Origin: Nonomuraea harbinensis
GTDB lineage: Bacteria > Actinomycetota > Actinomycetes > Streptosporangiales > Streptosporangiaceae
Reading direction: 5' to 3'
Length of the DNA stretch: 64,000 nucleotides
Assembly (NCBI RefSeq): GCF_019396385.1
Contig: NZ_JAHKRN010000047.1
Location: 1-64,000 of the forward strand
The notes beneath the pieces are model-generated. The model ran no database searches. It was not told the origin of the DNA and saw nothing but the letters and a program-made list of their open reading frames with translations. The position numbers were made by a program, and so were the translations under genes. The first letter of the stretch is position 1. Each line of letters starts with the position of its first letter. This document shows, one piece after another, positions 32,831-41,299 of the stretch.

Positions 32831-32970
32831 GCGGAGCGGGCCTCCAGGCAGGTGCGGACGGTGGGTTTCGGCGGCACGATTCGCGGAGCGGGCCTCCAAG
32901 CAGGTGCCGTCGGTGGGTTTCGGCGGCGCGGCTTGTGGAGCGGGCCGCCGGCGGGTGCCGGCGGCGTGGG
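32831..32970. repeat. 52-bp tandem direct repeats
   Basis: Two near-identical 52-bp units start GCGGAGCGGGCCTCCA at 32831 and 32883. A third, more diverged and truncated unit starts at 32935. Each contains GTCGGTGGGTTTCGGCGGC-like sequence. The repeats fill the gap between the NmrA-type gene and the next minus-strand gene. There are no unique spacers, so this is not a CRISPR array. It is likely a replication-slippage minisatellite. Confidence 0.7.
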
Positions 32971-32981
32971 GGAAGCTGGGG

Positions 32982-34163
32982 TCAGGTGGCGTTGACGTAC
33001 TTTCTGGGGCGTAGCGCGTGGGCGCGTAGCGCTGCCAGGGCGGCGAACTGGCCGCCGCGGGTGAGCCGCACCGCCAGGGGGTCGGCGAAGGCGAGGTCGA
33101 GTGCCGCGAGTTGGTCGACGAGGCGGGTCAGCGCGGCCGCGACGTCGTCCGGTCCCGACGCGGGGTGCCAGCCCTCGCCGCCGACCACCTCCGCCACCTG
33201 CTCGCGGAGCTGGGCGGGGGACAGGAGCTCGCCGTCGGCCAGCAGCATGAGCGCGGCCTCCCTGGCCGACAGCTCGAACTCGTCGCCCCCGGCCAGCAGC
33301 AGCTTGGTCACCGCGTCCCACATCAGCTCCGGCGCGGAGAGCAGCTGCCGTCCGAAGCCGGTCACGGTCAGGCGGGTGCCTTCGCGGCTCAGCGCGCCCA
33401 GCTCGTGCTCGGCCAGCTCGCGCAGCCTCAGCGCCTCGGGTGACGGGGCCAGCCGGAGCGGGAGGGTGCCCTCGGACGCGGCCAGCGACAGCAGCCGGTG
33501 CAGCGCCGGGAGCGGCTGCGGGGTCACCGGCGCGTGCAGCCGCACCTCGAACGGCTGGGCCAGCTTCCGCCTGGCCGGGCCGCGGCCCAGCACCCAGCGG
33601 TTGAGCCGTTCGCCCTGCACCCGGTGGAGCCAGCTGTCGCCGCCCAGGTCGGCGCGCGGCTCGGTGAGCCAGCGGCGGGTCAGCGCCACCCGGTCGACAC
33701 TATCGCCGGCCAGGATGGAGAGCTCCAGGGCCGCCGAGCAGGCCACGTGGGCGCCCAGCTCCTCCGGCCCCATGATCATGCTCCACTGCAGCTCCGGCAC
33801 GTCCGGCGGGAGCACGCCCGTCTCTTCCAGCGCCTCGTGGTAGGCGCGGGTGCCGGCGTCCTCGCCGTCGCGGGCGTACGCGCGCAGGATCCGCGTCGTG
33901 GTCTGCGAGGTGCACAGCGCCGCGTACCGTTCGAGGCCGCCGAGCTGCAGCAGCCGCCCGAGCGAACGCGCCAGCCGCTCGTGGTCACCCCCCACCTTGA
34001 GGGGCAGGGTGTACCAGAGGAACTCGCAGACATCGAGCTGCGTCACCGTCTCCAGCGGCTCGCCGCCGGTCAGCCACTCGACCGCGGTCCTGGCCTCGTC
34101 GGCGAGGTCCGGGTGGGACCGCTCCAACTCCGCCAGCAGCGCGGCGACGTCCGGTGCACTCAT
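32982..34163 (-). CDS. Hypothetical helical protein with winged-helix-like segments
   Basis: 393 aa, soluble, rich in Leu/Ala/Arg helices. The N-terminal half includes LDVCEFLWYTLPLKV. The middle includes LSREGTRLTVTGFGRQLL, which resembles a wing plus helix of a winged-helix fold. The C-terminus ends with LTRGGQFAALAALRAHALRP, similar to another terminal winged segment. Such proteins are common and unnamed in Streptosporangiales. No signal, TM or catalytic motif is seen. Confidence 0.6.
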   Translation of the reverse strand: MSAPDVAALLAELERSHPDLADEARTAVEWLTGGEPLETVTQLDVCEFLWYTLPLKVGGDHERLARSLGRLLQLGGLERYAALCTSQTTTRILRAYARDGEDAGTRAYHEALEETGVLPPDVPELQWSMIMGPEELGAHVACSAALELSILAGDSVDRVALTRRWLTEPRADLGGDSWLHRVQGERLNRWVLGRGPARRKLAQPFEVRLHAPVTPQPLPALHRLLSLAASEGTLPLRLAPSPEALRLRELAEHELGALSREGTRLTVTGFGRQLLSAPELMWDAVTKLLLAGGDEFELSAREAALMLLADGELLSPAQLREQVAEVVGGEGWHPASGPDDVAAALTRLVDQLAALDLAFADPLAVRLTRGGQFAALAALRAHALRPRKYVNAT

Positions 34164-34276
34164 GCCTCGAAGTTTGCCGTATGGACCCCAGCCCTGACGA
34201 TGACCGAATCCCGTGCGTATTGGGTCTAGCACAGCGACAACCCTATGAAATCACTATGTAATGGACGGTGACTGAA

Positions 34277-35911
34277 CTAGATCCATCGTTTGTCGAAGAG
34301 CATCCTGACCTTCCACTCCGCGTAGGGGATCAGCTCGGCCGACAGTACAGGATGCAACCACCAGAAGTTGATCAATGCGAGCAAGGCGAACCCGCCGACC
34401 GCCGCCGCCCCGTACGTCCGCCTGGCCGGGATGCTGCCGTCGGCCAGTCTCGTGGCCGGGCCTATCAGCCATCCGGCACAGAGCGTGATCGCCAGGATCA
34501 TGAACGGCACCATGGGGATCGCGTAGAACAGGAACATCGTCCGGTTGCTCGAGAACGCGAAGTAGAACCACGGCAGCCAGCCCATCGCGTAGGCGAGCAG
34601 CACCGCCCCGGCCCGCCAGTCGCGGGTGGCGACGTACCACGCGATCAGCGCCACCAGCGCGGCCAGCGCGCCGAACCAGATCACCGGCGTGCCGACCCCC
34701 AGCACCGCCTCCGAGCAGGAGGACGCCCCGCAGCCAGTCTTCTCGCCCTCGTAGTGGAAGGCCACCGGGCGCAGCAGCAGCGGCCACGTCCACGGCTCGG
34801 ACATGTAGGGGTGGGACGTCTCCAGGCCCTCGTGGAAGGTGAAGACCTGCCACTGGTACTGGACCCAGGAGCGGGCCGAGTCGAGGATGAAGAAGAACGG
34901 GTTGCCCGACGAGGTGGCCTGGTCCCAGTTGCGCCCGTAGCCGGTCGCGGTCGAGAACCAGCCGGCCCAGGTCACCATGTAGGACACGAACGGCACGGCG
35001 GCGAAGCCCACCAGCGCGTTGGGCACGTCCTTGGACAGCGCGCCGCCGTACGGGTTGCGCAGCCCGACGGCGCGGCGCGCGCCGAAGTCCCACATCACCG
35101 ACATGGCGGCGAAGGCGACCGCGAAGAACAGCCCGGACCACTTGACCGACATCGCCAGGCCCAGGCACACGCCGGCCGCCATCCGCCACGGCCGCGCCCC
35201 CAGCCAGGGGCCCTGCGGCGACAGCGGCGAGGTCTCGTACCAGTCGACCAGCCGCTCGCGCGTCCTGTCGCGGTCGACGACCAGGCAGGCGAAGGCGGCC
35301 AGGACCCAGAACATGAGGAAGATGTCGAGCAGTGCCGTGCGCGACAGCACGAAGTGCAGGCCGTCGAGCGCCAGCAGCAGGCCGGCGAAGCAGCCGAGCA
35401 GCGTCGAGCGGGTCATCCGCCGCGCCACCCGGGCGAGGACGAGGATCGACAGCGTGCCGATCACGGCGGCGGCGAAGCGCCAGCCGAACGGGTTCATCCC
35501 GAACAGCCACTCGCCCGCGCCGATCATCCACTTGCCGAGCGGCGGGTGGACGACGTAGGAGGCGCACGGGTCGAGGCTGCCGTCGGCGCACTTCTGGAAG
35601 ATGTCGGTGTCGCCCGCCAGGATCGCCTTGTCGGCGTCCTTGACCGTGGTGCGCTCGACGCCCCAGTTGATCAGCGAGAAGCCGTCCTTGGCGTAGTAGG
35701 TCTCGTCGAAGACCACCTCGTGCGGATGCCCCAGGCCGATGAAGCGGAGGATGCCTCCGAAGATCATGACGAGCAGCGGGCCGATCCAGCCCCACAGCAC
35801 GCTGCCGCGCATCGCCGGAATCACCCGGTCACGCACGGAAAGCGCGCGGGGACTGCTCTCGTCAGACTCCGGGCCGCCGGAGGTCTGGTACGGGAAATCG
35901 GTCACCGCCAT
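34277..35911 (-). CDS. Dolichyl-phosphate-mannose-protein mannosyltransferase (PMT, GT39)
   Basis: 544 aa integral membrane GT-C enzyme. It transfers mannose from polyprenyl-phosphate-mannose to Ser/Thr of proteins during Sec export. The catalytic Asp-Glu pair is in VVFDETYYAKDGF in the first extracytoplasmic loop. HPPLGKWMIGAGEWLFGMNPFGWRFAAA follows, and about ten further helices. The C-terminal NFWWLHPVL is typical of bacterial PMT. Divergent from rsmI, as in mycobacteria. A second PMT lies on the other side of rsmI. Confidence 0.93.
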   Translation of the reverse strand: MAVTDFPYQTSGGPESDESSPRALSVRDRVIPAMRGSVLWGWIGPLLVMIFGGILRFIGLGHPHEVVFDETYYAKDGFSLINWGVERTTVKDADKAILAGDTDIFQKCADGSLDPCASYVVHPPLGKWMIGAGEWLFGMNPFGWRFAAAVIGTLSILVLARVARRMTRSTLLGCFAGLLLALDGLHFVLSRTALLDIFLMFWVLAAFACLVVDRDRTRERLVDWYETSPLSPQGPWLGARPWRMAAGVCLGLAMSVKWSGLFFAVAFAAMSVMWDFGARRAVGLRNPYGGALSKDVPNALVGFAAVPFVSYMVTWAGWFSTATGYGRNWDQATSSGNPFFFILDSARSWVQYQWQVFTFHEGLETSHPYMSEPWTWPLLLRPVAFHYEGEKTGCGASSCSEAVLGVGTPVIWFGALAALVALIAWYVATRDWRAGAVLLAYAMGWLPWFYFAFSSNRTMFLFYAIPMVPFMILAITLCAGWLIGPATRLADGSIPARRTYGAAAVGGFALLALINFWWLHPVLSAELIPYAEWKVRMLFDKRWI

Positions 35912-35996
35912 TCGGACATCGTACGGGTCTCAAGCCGGTGCTTCCCAAGAAACACGGCTCAATTCGGGCCGCCCCCGAGGCTGCCACAATGGCCGG

Positions 35997-36845
35997 ATGA
36001 CTGGTGAGGGCAGGCTCGTGCTGGCGGGGGCGCCGATAGGGCAGGCGGGCGACGTGTCGCCGCGGCTGCGCGAGGCGCTGGCGGGCGCCGACGTGGTGGC
36101 GGCCGAGGACACCAGGAGGCTGCGCAGGCTGACCGTCGAGCTGGGCGTGGAGATCGCCGGCCGGGTGGTGTCCTACTACGACGCCAACGAGGCCGCCCGC
36201 GCCGAAGAGCTGCTGGAGGCGCTCCTGGAGGGCCGCACGGTCGTGGTCATCACCGACGCGGGCATGCCGGGCGTCTCCGACCCCGGCTACCGGCTGACCC
36301 GCCTGGCCGTCGAGGCGGGCGTCACGGTCACCGCGCTGCCGGGCCCGAGCGCCGTCACCACCGCGCTGGCCGTCTCGGGGCTGCCCAGCGACCGGTTCTG
36401 CTTCGAGGGCTTCCCGCCGCGCAAGCCCGGCGACCGGGCCCGCCGCCTGGAGGCGCTGGCGCGCGAGGAGCGCACGATGGTGTTCTTCGAGGCTCCGCAC
36501 CGGCTGGCCGCCTCGCTGGAGGCGATGGCCGGCGCGTTCGGCGCCGACCGCCCCGCGGCCGTCTGCCGCGAGCTGACCAAGACGTACGAGGAGGTGCGCC
36601 GCGGCGGGCTGGGCGAGCTGGCCGCGTGGGCGGAGGCGGGCGTCAAGGGCGAGATCACCGTCGTGGTCGCCGGCCACACCGCCGCGGACGAGGAGGCCGA
36701 CCTTCCCGCGCTGGTGGCCGAGGTCGACAGGAGGGTGGCGGCGGGGGAGCAGCGCAAGACGGCCGTCGCCGACGTGGCCAAGGCGGCGGGCGTGCCCAAG
36801 CGCGAGCTCTATGACGCGGTTCACAGGCGTTCCGCCACCCCATAG
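35997..36845 (+). CDS. rsmI: 16S rRNA (cytidine1402-2'-O)-methyltransferase RsmI
   Basis: 282 aa tetrapyrrole-methylase fold. LVLAGAPIGQAGDVSPRLREAL corresponds to the PIGNLxD start motif. VAAEDTRRLRRL and VVVITDAGMPGVSDPGYRLTR are diagnostic of RsmI, as are ALPGPSAVTTALAVSGLPSDRFCFEGFPPRK and the C-terminal HTH-like KRELYDAVHR. The enzyme methylates the ribose of C1402 in the decoding centre with SAM. Located between the two PMT genes, diverging from one and 7 bp before the other. Confidence 0.95.
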   Translation: MTGEGRLVLAGAPIGQAGDVSPRLREALAGADVVAAEDTRRLRRLTVELGVEIAGRVVSYYDANEAARAEELLEALLEGRTVVVITDAGMPGVSDPGYRLTRLAVEAGVTVTALPGPSAVTTALAVSGLPSDRFCFEGFPPRKPGDRARRLEALAREERTMVFFEAPHRLAASLEAMAGAFGADRPAAVCRELTKTYEEVRRGGLGELAAWAEAGVKGEITVVVAGHTAADEEADLPALVAEVDRRVAAGEQRKTAVADVAKAAGVPKRELYDAVHRRSATP

Positions 36846-36852
36846 TGTGCCC

Positions 36853-38442
36853 ATGGTGAGGAACTGGGGGGTTTCGCGGCACCGCCTTGTCCCGCCGATG
36901 AGGGGAAGCGCGCTCTGGGGGTGGCTGGGGCCCGTCCTCGTCGCGATCTTCGGCGGTGTCCTGCGCTTCACCGGGCTCGGCCGGCCGCACGCGGTGGTGT
37001 TCGACGAGACGTACTACGCCAAGGACGCGTACGCCCTGCTCCGGTACGGGGCGGAGCGGGCCATGCTCGGCGACTCCGACAACCCCGTCGCGGACAAGCG
37101 CCTCATCGCCGGCGATCTCGACATCTTCCGCCGGTGCGCCGACTACGACCAGTGCGCCTCGTACGTGGCGCACCCGCCGCTCGGCAAGTGGATGATCGGC
37201 GTGGGCGAGTGGCTGTTCGGGATGAACCCGTTCGGCTGGCGGTTCGCCGCCGCCCTGGTCGGCACGCTGTCGATCCTCATGCTCGCCCGGGTGGCGCGGC
37301 GGATGACCCGCTCGACGCTGCTGGGCTGCTTCGCGGGGTTACTGCTGGCGCTGGACGGGCTGCACTTCGTGCTGTCGCGGACGGCGCTGCTCGACATCTT
37401 CCTCATGTTCTGGGTCCTGGCCGGCTTCGCCTGCCTGGTGGTCGACCGGGACAAGGCCCGCGAGCGGCTGGTCGACTGGTGGGAGAGCGCCGCGGTCTCC
37501 ACCACGGGGCCGCGGCTCGGGCTCCGGCCGTGGCGGATCGCCGCCGGCGTCTGCCTGGGCGCGGCGTGCGCGGTCAAGTGGTCGGGGGTCTTCTTCCTGA
37601 TCGCGTTCGCGGTCCTCGCCTTCGTGTGGGACATGGGGGCCAGGCGTGCCATCGGGCTGCGCGAACCGTACCGGGGGGCGTTCTCGCACGACCTGCCGCC
37701 GGCGGCGGCCGCGTTCGCCGCCGTGCCCGCGTTCGCGTACGCGCTGTCGTGGACCGGCTGGTTCGTCACCGACGCCGGCTGGGGGCGCGGCTGGGACCAG
37801 GCCACCTCGGCCGGGCCGCTCTTCTTCGTCGTCGACTCGGCCCGGTCGTGGCTGAAGTATCACTTTCAAGTGCTCGGCTACCACAGCGGGCTGGACCTCC
37901 ACCATCCCTACATGTCGGAGCCGTGGACCTGGCCGGTGCTCTTCAGGCCCGTGTCGTTCCACTACCCGACCGGCCTGCCGCCCTCCGCGTGCGGGGGCGA
38001 CGCCTGCTCGCAGGCCGTGATCGGGGTCGGCACCCCCGCCCTCTGGTACGGGGCCGTGCTCGCCCTGCTGGGCTGCGTCGCCTGGTATGTCACCGGGCGT
38101 GACTGGCGGGCCGGGGCGGTGCTGCTGACCTACGCGGCGGGCTGGCTGCCCTGGTTCTACTACGCGATCGCGCAGAACCGGACCATGTACCTGTTCTACA
38201 TGATCCCCCTGGTGCCGTTCATGGTGCTGGCCGTCACGCTCATGGCCGGGCTCCTGCTCGGCAGGGCCGACGCGCCGCCGCCGCGGAGGGCCGCCGGGGC
38301 GGCGGTCGTGGGGGCCTTCGCGCTGATCGTACTGATCAACTTCTGGTGGCTTCACCCGGTGTTGTCGGCTGAGACCCTGACCCGGGCGGAGTGGTGGGAC
38401 CGGATGCTGATGACCTCCTGGGTGACCCCCGCACCCAAGTGA
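36853..38442 (+). CDS. Second dolichyl-phosphate-mannose-protein mannosyltransferase (PMT, GT39)
   Basis: 529 aa. It shares long blocks with the PMT at 34277-35911, for example FDETYYAKD, HPPLGKWMIG and the MNPFGWRFAAA block. Other shared blocks are RMTRSTLLGCFAGLLLALDGLHFVLSRTALLDIFLMFWVLA (in pieces) and HPYMSEPWTWP, so the two are paralogues. The catalytic Asp-Glu is retained. The chosen ATG starts 7 bp after the rsmI stop; an upstream ATG would overlap rsmI by 35 bp. The 3' end overlaps the convergent GT39-like gene by 107 bp. Confidence 0.9.
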   Translation: MVRNWGVSRHRLVPPMRGSALWGWLGPVLVAIFGGVLRFTGLGRPHAVVFDETYYAKDAYALLRYGAERAMLGDSDNPVADKRLIAGDLDIFRRCADYDQCASYVAHPPLGKWMIGVGEWLFGMNPFGWRFAAALVGTLSILMLARVARRMTRSTLLGCFAGLLLALDGLHFVLSRTALLDIFLMFWVLAGFACLVVDRDKARERLVDWWESAAVSTTGPRLGLRPWRIAAGVCLGAACAVKWSGVFFLIAFAVLAFVWDMGARRAIGLREPYRGAFSHDLPPAAAAFAAVPAFAYALSWTGWFVTDAGWGRGWDQATSAGPLFFVVDSARSWLKYHFQVLGYHSGLDLHHPYMSEPWTWPVLFRPVSFHYPTGLPPSACGGDACSQAVIGVGTPALWYGAVLALLGCVAWYVTGRDWRAGAVLLTYAAGWLPWFYYAIAQNRTMYLFYMIPLVPFMVLAVTLMAGLLLGRADAPPPRRAAGAAVVGAFALIVLINFWWLHPVLSAETLTRAEWWDRMLMTSWVTPAPK

Positions 38443-39919
38443 CGCCGTGGCGCAGCGTGATGGCCGCCGCGATGCACGCCAGCGGCACGGCGGGCAGCAC
38501 GTACCGGTAGTCGAACTCGGCCGTCGCGGCCGGCGCGAGCAGCAGCCCGAACGCGCCCAGCCAGGGCAGGATCACCGGCCCGCCCAGCTTGCGCCAGCGC
38601 ACCGCGATGCCGTAGAGGCCGATCAGCATGATGCCGCCCAGCACGATGCCCCGCAGGTAGAACACCTTCTGGTAGCCGCTCATGATCTCCGCCCAGGGCG
38701 AGACGATCCGCGTCTCCGGCGGCCCCTGCTCGTAGGCGAACGCGTCGGTGTCGGTGCGGCCCTGGTAGGACGGCCAGTTGGGCAGCCGCTTCGGGTTTCC
38801 GGTGCTGTCGAGCTCGTAGTACGGCTTGAACTCGTACATGTTGTAGGTCGCCGCGTCGGGGAAGCGCGGCCGGGCCCAGTGGAAGCTGCGCAGGAAGTCG
38901 CGGAGCACCACCTGGAGGTAGTCGCCCGGCTGGGAGGTGATCGCGCGCATCGCGAACGCGCTGGCCGCCTCGTTGGTGATGTCGGTGAACTTCACGCTGC
39001 CCCAGCGGTGGAGCACCTCGCCGGTGCCCTCGCCGTCGCCGCTGCCCTGGCCCCACAGGTACCACTGCGCGTAGTCCTTGCGCTCGCTGACGGGGTCGTT
39101 GATGCACAGCAGGACCAGCTCGACCTCCTTGTAGGGGTCGATGCTCATCTTCTCGCAGTCGGCGAAGATCGCCGTGCGCATGTAGAGGATGAGCCCGTCG
39201 CTGTTGGTCATCGCGAACTTGCCGTACGCGGACGCGAACCAGCCCATGTAGGCCGCCACCGGGATGGCGCAGGTGGTCAGGACCGCCACGATCGGCTTCC
39301 ACCCGGTGCGCTTGACGAGCAGGTAGGCCAGCACGAGCACGAGGATCGGCAGGCCGATCGAGCGGGTCAGCCAGGTCAGCGCCAGCAGCAGGCCGACCAC
39401 GGCGCCCATCCGCCACGTCATCCGCCGGTGCCACAGCACCAGCGTGATCACCGCCACGACCAGCAGGGTGAACTGCGTGTCCGACATGATCAGCTGCTCG
39501 AGCTGGATCTGGTAGGCGTCGAACAGCACCGGCGCGGCGGCCAGCGTCGCCCCCCACTTGGGCAGCGCGAACTTCCGGCGCAGCAGCGCGTAGATCAGCA
39601 CCGCCGTGGCCAGCCCCATCAGGTGCTGGGTAAAGGTCACCAGGGCGAAGCTGTGAAAAGGCTTGAGCAGGATCAGCCAGAACCCGTAGCCGTCGGGCCG
39701 GATCGGGTGCGGCCTCGGGTGCAGAGCTACCGACACATACTCGTACGAATCGTTGAACCACATGGCGGGCCCGTAGCCGAGCATGGTGACGACCCGCAGC
39801 AGCGCACCCGCGGCGAAAGCTGCTGCGAACACCCGATGACGGCGCGGAAACGAGAGCACGCGCGCCATCCGGCCAGGGGCGGAGTGGTCCACAGAAGTGC
39901 CCTCCGCGACGCTCACCAT
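38336..39919 (-). CDS. GT39/ArnT-like membrane glycosyltransferase
   Basis: 527 aa with about ten membrane helices. An N-terminal loop has GPAMWFNDSYEYVSVALHPRPHPIRPDGYGFWL, where Asp-Ser replaces the Asp-Glu pair of PMT. The segment WHRRMTWRMGAVVGLLLALTWLTRSIGLP and a C-terminal AEFDYRYVLPAVPLACIAAAI with the FDYRY motif fit GT-C enzymes that use polyprenyl-phosphate sugars. Substrate and acceptor are unknown. The start is the ATG that precedes VSVAEG. The last 35 codons run antisense to the second PMT gene. Divergent from the GT2 gene, which could supply its polyprenyl-linked donor. Confidence 0.75.
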   Translation of the reverse strand: MVSVAEGTSVDHSAPGRMARVLSFPRRHRVFAAAFAAGALLRVVTMLGYGPAMWFNDSYEYVSVALHPRPHPIRPDGYGFWLILLKPFHSFALVTFTQHLMGLATAVLIYALLRRKFALPKWGATLAAAPVLFDAYQIQLEQLIMSDTQFTLLVVAVITLVLWHRRMTWRMGAVVGLLLALTWLTRSIGLPILVLVLAYLLVKRTGWKPIVAVLTTCAIPVAAYMGWFASAYGKFAMTNSDGLILYMRTAIFADCEKMSIDPYKEVELVLLCINDPVSERKDYAQWYLWGQGSGDGEGTGEVLHRWGSVKFTDITNEAASAFAMRAITSQPGDYLQVVLRDFLRSFHWARPRFPDAATYNMYEFKPYYELDSTGNPKRLPNWPSYQGRTDTDAFAYEQGPPETRIVSPWAEIMSGYQKVFYLRGIVLGGIMLIGLYGIAVRWRKLGGPVILPWLGAFGLLLAPAATAEFDYRYVLPAVPLACIAAAITLRHGVTWVRGSPRRSSASGPTTPPGSGSQPTTPGEATRS

Positions 39920-40019
39920 GCTGTAAAGAATGCCAGTCGTTTGGATGACATGCCGCGACCATTGCCGGGCACACGGCATGATGGTGGGCTGTGAAGAGCC
40001 GTAACTGAAGGGTTGAGAC

Positions 40020-41255
40020 GTGGAACTGACGGTGGTCATGCCCTGCCTCAACGAGGCCGAGACCGTGGAAGTCTGCGTGCGCAAGGCTCTTGCGTGCATG
40101 GAAGAGCACGGCATCGAGGGCGAGGTGCTGATCGCCGACAACGGCAGCACCGACGGCTCGCAGCAGCTCGCTCGCGACGCCGGCGCGCGTGTGGTCCACG
40201 TTGACGCGAAGGGCTACGGCAACGCGCTCATGGGCGGCATCCGGGCCGCGCGCGGCAAGTACGTGATCATGGGCGACGCCGACGACTCCTACGACTTCGG
40301 CTCCCTGATGCCGTTCGTGGAGCAGTTGCGCGACGGCGCCGACCTGGTGATGGGCAACCGGTTCAAGGGCGGCATCGCGCCGGGCGCCATGCCCCCGCTC
40401 CACCGTTACCTCGGCAACCCGGTGCTGTCGTTCGTCGGGCGGCTGTTCTTCCCGTCGAAGATCGCCGACTTCCACTGCGGGCTGCGCGGCTTCCGCCGCG
40501 ACTCCATCCTCAACCTGGGCCTCCAGACCGGTGGCATGGAGTTCGCCAGCGAGATGGTCGTGCGCTCCACCCTGGCCGGCTACGACGTGCGCGAGGTGCC
40601 CACCACGCTCTCGCCCGACGGCCGCTCCCGCCCGCCCCACCTGCGCTCCTGGCGCGACGGCTGGCGCCACCTGCGCTTCCTGCTCCTCTACAGCCCCAAG
40701 TGGCTGTTCTTCTATCCCGGCATCGCGCTGATGATGATCGGCCTGGTGGCCGGCACCGCGCTGACGTTCGGGCCGGTCAAGATCGGCCAGCTGGCGTTCG
40801 ACGTCGACACGCTCGTCGGCGCGTCGGCCGCGATGGTGATCGGCTTCCAGTCGGCGCTGTTCGCGCTGTTCACCAAGGTGTACGCGGCCGAGGAGGGGTT
40901 CCTGCCCGAGTCGCGGCGGGTGCGCAAGCTGATCAGCATGGTGACGCTGGAGCGCGGCCTGGTCGTGGGCGGCCTGCTCGCGCTGGCCGGCCTCGTCGGC
41001 CTGGTCATGTCGCTGGTCCACTGGCAGGTGCGCAGCTGGGGCGCGCTCGACCCGCGCGAGTCGCTGCGCATCGTGGTCCCGGCGGCCACCGCCCTCATCA
41101 TGAGCTTCCAGACGATCTTCGCGTCGCTGTTCGTCAGCATCCTCGGCATCCGCCGCACCCGCGAGTCCTCCGTCGACGTGGCGGCCCGCGCCGCCGAGGA
41201 GGCGGCCGAGGCCCTCTCGCGCGAGGAGAGCGCCGCGGCCACGCCCCAGGTGTAG
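40020..41255 (+). CDS. Membrane-anchored GT2 polyprenyl-phosphate glycosyltransferase
   Basis: 411 aa. The N-terminal GT-A domain (1-230) has VVMPCLNEAETVEVCVRKAL, LIADNGSTDGS, the metal-binding DADDSYDF, and GLRGFRRDSIL. This resembles DPM1/GtrB-type enzymes that make polyprenyl-phosphate sugars. A C-terminal domain with about four membrane helices follows, then a soluble Ala/Glu-rich tail. It likely provides the lipid-linked sugar used by the neighbouring GT39 membrane enzymes (inference from context). GTG start. Confidence 0.85.
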   Translation: MELTVVMPCLNEAETVEVCVRKALACMEEHGIEGEVLIADNGSTDGSQQLARDAGARVVHVDAKGYGNALMGGIRAARGKYVIMGDADDSYDFGSLMPFVEQLRDGADLVMGNRFKGGIAPGAMPPLHRYLGNPVLSFVGRLFFPSKIADFHCGLRGFRRDSILNLGLQTGGMEFASEMVVRSTLAGYDVREVPTTLSPDGRSRPPHLRSWRDGWRHLRFLLLYSPKWLFFYPGIALMMIGLVAGTALTFGPVKIGQLAFDVDTLVGASAAMVIGFQSALFALFTKVYAAEEGFLPESRRVRKLISMVTLERGLVVGGLLALAGLVGLVMSLVHWQVRSWGALDPRESLRIVVPAATALIMSFQTIFASLFVSILGIRRTRESSVDVAARAAEEAAEALSREESAAATPQV

Positions 41256-41299
41256 CGGTTCGGTTCGAGACGCGCGGCGGTGGCCCGTAGGCTTGGACC

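Noticed and set aside
32831..32970. CRISPR array
   Set aside because: Units are contiguous 52-bp repeats without unique spacers, and no cas genes are nearby.
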